The position numbers were made by a program, and so were the translations under genes. Shown here piece after piece: positions 63,185-64,000 of a stretch of 64,000 nt of DNA; within the stretch, counting starts at the first letter, position 1, and the number at the start of each line of letters is the position of its first letter. This stretch comes from Acinetobacter sp. UBA801. GTDB taxonomy: Bacteria; Pseudomonadota; Gammaproteobacteria; Pseudomonadales; Moraxellaceae. Under the pieces are notes generated by a model that was not told where the DNA came from, did not search any database, and worked only from the letters and a program-made list of their open reading frames with translations. The stretch spans positions 114,849-178,848 of the forward strand of contig DBIN01000028.1 in NCBI GenBank assembly GCA_002296655.1. Direction: 5' to 3'.

Positions 63185-64000
63185 TTAAAAAAAATGCACA
63201 TAGCCTAAACTGGTCTTGTTCCAGTCCTGTTTGTCCTGATGTTGATATTCCCAACCCAATCGCAACACATGCTGCGGGTTGAGTACATATTGCAACTGGC
63301 TGTTCAGCTTAAATTGCCATTGGTGACGATCTTCCCAATACGGTAATTCAAGCTGAACCAAACTATTCATGCGTGCTGACCAGATATTTTGACAACCCAG
63401 TGTTGGGCCAATTCCAACACGCCAGCCTTTGTCTAAAGCCTTACCCGCTTGCACGTGATTTTGAATTTGTGCATAACATAAATGCTCACGCGCTTGATTA
63501 GCCACGCTATAACCAAACTGTGTTTTTAAACTCAAAACACCATGCTGTTCTGTTTCGCTAAAAGCACCATGTGAATTCAAGGCTTCTTGCTGCCAACCCA
63601 AATTAAAGCCCCAACTGAGTGATGTTTTAAATGCGGTCAACGGGTTATAAGAATTCACCGAGAGTAAATCTAACTGATTCAGTTTTAAGCGGTCTTCACG
63701 ATATTGCACAGAAACTTCTAAAAAGTTGAGTTGGGTCCCTGTACGAAAACCACCTTGCGGATCAAGCAAATCATGGTAAGCCTGTCGATGACTCAACTCT
63801 ACAAAATGCTCGCCTTGCACTTCGCCAGTACGCACCGCAAAATTGCGTGCATGATGCCCCTGTACAGGATCAACCTGAGGGCGTGCGACATCCTGACGTT
63901 GTTTTTCTAAATTGATCTGACTTCTTAAACTTAAAATTTGTCTAAGTCGCGGTTGCGCGGCATTGGCTTCAATTTTGCGTCCAATCAGTTTTAGATACAA
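63185..64000 (-). CDS. DUF4105-family envelope protein (3' part)
   Basis: The frame is open through the right window edge, so the start lies outside and the first residues seen are internal. The 271 visible residues contain the C-terminal half of the Lnb-like DUF4105 family: HFVELSHRQAYHDLLDPQGG, GTQLNFLEVSVQYRE, NQLDLLSVNSYNPLTAFKTS, followed by a beta-rich region (SWGFNLGWQQE) that ends in repeated WEYQHQ-type strands. Relatives are outer-membrane or periplasmic proteins. The C-terminal FF could serve as an outer-membrane sorting end. A TTG at 64000 is not taken as a start. Confidence 0.78.
   Translation of the reverse strand: MYLKLIGRKIEANAAQPRLRQILSLRSQINLEKQRQDVARPQVDPVQGHHARNFAVRTGEVQGEHFVELSHRQAYHDLLDPQGGFRTGTQLNFLEVSVQYREDRLKLNQLDLLSVNSYNPLTAFKTSLSWGFNLGWQQEALNSHGAFSETEQHGVLSLKTQFGYSVANQAREHLCYAQIQNHVQAGKALDKGWRVGIGPTLGCQNIWSARMNSLVQLELPYWEDRHQWQFKLNSQLQYVLNPQHVLRLGWEYQHQDKQDWNKTSLGYVHFF

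Overview
The window is an ordinary, gene-dense piece of an AT-rich (about 40% GC by eye) gammaproteobacterial chromosome. The gene set and order point to Acinetobacter or a very close relative: ruvB next to ybgC-tolQRAB-pal, lptM-lysA-dapF beside xerC, a trpGDC operon apart from trpE, and a pair of CSLREA/GlyGly-CTERM surface proteins. The species cannot be fixed from the sequence alone. GyrA keeps Ser81 and Glu85, so the classical quinolone-resistance positions are unaltered. I see no prophage, insertion sequence, CRISPR array or rRNA operon.

Layout. 1-7000: end of ruvB, two orphan genes, then the Tol-Pal envelope operon, with a long Ala/Lys repeat in tolA and a perfect hairpin before tolB. 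7000-10800: fbp, a SpoU-type RNA methyltransferase, and a small sigma factor / membrane partner / DUF3106 operon. 10800-15100: two large secreted parallel-beta proteins with CSLREA N-termini and GlyGly-CTERM tails. 15200-22040: hda, a PerM-type permease, purMN, an alpha/beta hydrolase with sppA, and a lipid A-type acyltransferase. 22000-30400: comEC, lolDC, a PilZ protein, a DMT exporter, a YaiI family protein, a hypothetical protein, and a noncoding stretch with a palindromic repeat, DnaA-box-like sites and a 46-residue membrane ORF. 30400-38240: serC, a lipoprotein, a gyrA with an unusual insertion, and etfBA. 38500-44340: xerC, dapF, lysA, lptM, cycA. 44670-50200: an AGCS symporter, radA, a Tim44-domain gene interrupted at a dnaX-like slippery run, and a DegS-type protease. 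50360-57000: a Nif3-like protein, sodB, three tRNA-Asn genes, small membrane proteins, ubiCA, and glnA with a recognisable sigma-54 promoter and NtrC site. 57780-64000: trpGDC, an Smr protein, folE, a globin-coupled diguanylate cyclase and the 3' end of a DUF4105 gene.

How it works together. Much of the window serves the envelope: Tol-Pal, LolCD, LptM, the acyltransferase, SppA, the DegS-like protease and the GlyGly-CTERM proteins. The rest is core metabolism (serine, lysine/DAP, tryptophan, glutamine, purine, folate and ubiquinone precursors) and DNA maintenance (RuvB, Hda, GyrA, XerC, RadA, ComEC). The strongest candidates for something new are the Tim44 frameshift site (48092-48152), the roughly 88-residue insertion in the GyrA C-terminal domain, and the paired GlyGly-CTERM proteins.
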